The notes under the pieces are model-generated. The model searched no databases, was not told where the DNA came from, and saw only the letters and a program-made list of their open reading frames with translations. From assembly GCA_963778385.1 (NCBI GenBank), contig CAVZUA010000002.1, forward strand, positions 62,001-126,000: a stretch of 64,000 nt of DNA, written 5' to 3'. The translations under genes and the position numbers were made by a program. Below, in pieces: positions 63,114-64,000 of this stretch (position 1 is the first letter of the stretch; each line of letters opens with the position of its first letter). This DNA is from DATARH01 sp963778385 (GTDB lineage Bacteria; Pseudomonadota; Alphaproteobacteria; ATCC43930; CGMCC-115725).

Positions 63114-64000
63114 ATGGCCCTCGTTCTCTACAATTCGCTGACCCACAGCAAACAGCCCTTCACGCCGATCGATTCGGATAATGTGCGGATGTATGTCTGC
63201 GGCCCGACGGTCTACGACTACGCCCATATCGGCAACGCCCGCGCGGTCGTGGTGTTCGACCTGCTCTATCGCGTGCTGCGCCACGAATACGGCGCGGAGC
63301 ACGTCACATACGTGCGCAACATCACCGATGTCGAGGACAAGATCATGGCCGCCGCCACGGCGAGCGGCCAGACGATCACCGAGGTGACGACTCGAACGAC
63401 CGCGCAATTCCATGAGGACATGGCGGCCCTGGGCAGCTTGCCGCCGGATGTCGAGCCGCGGGCCACCGAGTACATCGCGCAGATGATCGCGCTGATCAAG
63501 CGGCTGATCGGCTCCGGTCACGCTTATGCGGCGCAGGGTCATGCGCTGTTCCGGGTCAGCTCCTATGCGAAATACGGCGCGCTGTCGCGGCGCAGCCGGG
63601 CAGACATGATCGCCGGCGCACGGGTCGAAGTCGCTCCCTACAAGGAAGACCCCGGCGATTTCGTGCTGTGGAAGCCGTCGAACTCCGGACCAGCCGGGCT
63701 GGGACAGCCCGTGGGGCCGCGGCCGGCCGGGTTGGCACATCGAATGCTCGGCAATGAGCGAGAACACGCTCGGCGAGACCTTCGATATCCACGGCGGCGG
63801 CCTCGACCTCGTCTTCCCGCACCACGAAAACGAGATCGCGCAGAGCGTCTGCGCGCATGATGGCCGCCCCTTCGCGAATTACTGGCTGCACAACGGGATG
63901 TTGACCGTCGGCGGCGCAAAAATGGCAAAATCCGAGGGCAACTTCATCACGGTGCGCGACGCGCGCGCCGAGGCTCCAGGCGAGGTCATCCGGCTGGCGC
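63114..64000 (+). CDS. cysS: Cysteine-tRNA ligase, frameshifted and 3' partial
   Basis: The frame begins ALVLYNSLTHSKQPFTPIDS and has MYVCGPTVYDYAHIGNARAV (Zn-Cys and HIGH-type motif HIGN), TYVRNITDVEDKIMAAA and YKEDPGDFVLWKPS. Near 63687-63691 the frame shifts; in the +1 frame the protein continues as QPGWDSPWGRGRPGWHIECS (second Zn Cys), LDLVFPHHENEIAQS (Zn ligands) and GAKMAKSEGNF (KMSKS-type loop) to the window end. One extra base explains it. cysS is normally essential, so a sequencing error or a second copy is likely. Confidence 0.85.

Overview
The window looks like chromosomal DNA of a high-GC soil-type alphaproteobacterium (Hyphomicrobiales/Rhodospirillales-like; I cannot name the genus). 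The best indicators are the rne / mrcA / prfB neighbourhood at 52-61 kb, an alphaproteobacterial RNase E with a long acidic insert, an rpsU-rpoD pair, CsbD and GlsB stress proteins, TauD and luciferase-like monooxygenases, and short intergenic palindromes of the kind common in these genomes. There is no rRNA operon. The only tRNA sequence I found is a truncated tRNA-Glu 3' end.

Region by region. 0-3.2 kb: a secreted lipase-like protein with a PEP-CTERM-type tail that runs off the left edge, and a pseudopilin with a planctomycete-like N-terminus. 3.5-12.4 kb, all on the minus strand: ferritin-like di-iron protein, OsmC protein, a 1032-aa RTX-type protein, its type I secretion ABC exporter and HlyD adaptor, then an alpha/beta hydrolase. 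12.6-16.5 kb: a gene graveyard with fragments of a SARP-type activator, S1/P1 nuclease, tyrosine recombinase, serine resolvase, a truncated MHS transporter joined to a response-regulator fragment, and a luciferase-like tail; an intact GlsB gene sits inside. 16.5-20.6 kb: two NodB-type deacetylases around a TPR protein, then CsbD. 20.7-26.2 kb: decayed mobile DNA with a tRNA-Glu 3' end (putative att site), phage terminase remnant, truncated hydrolase, two unrelated IS630-family elements, and a truncated AraC regulator in AT-richer DNA.

26.5-35 kb is a housekeeping and stress block: transglutaminase-like protein, several small conserved proteins, rpoD, rpsU, a DEAD-box helicase and a cold-shock protein. 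35-39 kb holds an ArsC/YffB reductase, a peptide-type ABC solute-binding protein divergent from a frameshifted luciferase-like monooxygenase across a perfect GntR-type palindrome, and a GntR/FCD regulator. 39.2-45.5 kb is a cassette on the plus strand: alpha/beta hydrolase, radical SAM-SPASM protein, TPR-glycosyltransferase, methyltransferase and a small secreted Pro/Tyr-rich protein. The radical SAM protein and the glycosyltransferase seem to share an accessory beta-rich domain, which suggests a common glycan-related substrate.

45.5-50.9 kb carries a bicupin, HdeD, a small secreted protein, TauD, a luciferase-like oxidoreductase, a methyltransferase and a DsbA-like protein. 50.9-61.5 kb carries an M48 protease, RNase E, penicillin-binding protein 1A, a methyltransferase and an acetyltransferase inserted before prfB (which has the classic programmed +1 frameshift), and an AllA-like protein. 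61.5-64 kb has an LplT-like transporter and cysS, which is interrupted by an apparent 1-nt insertion and leaves the window.
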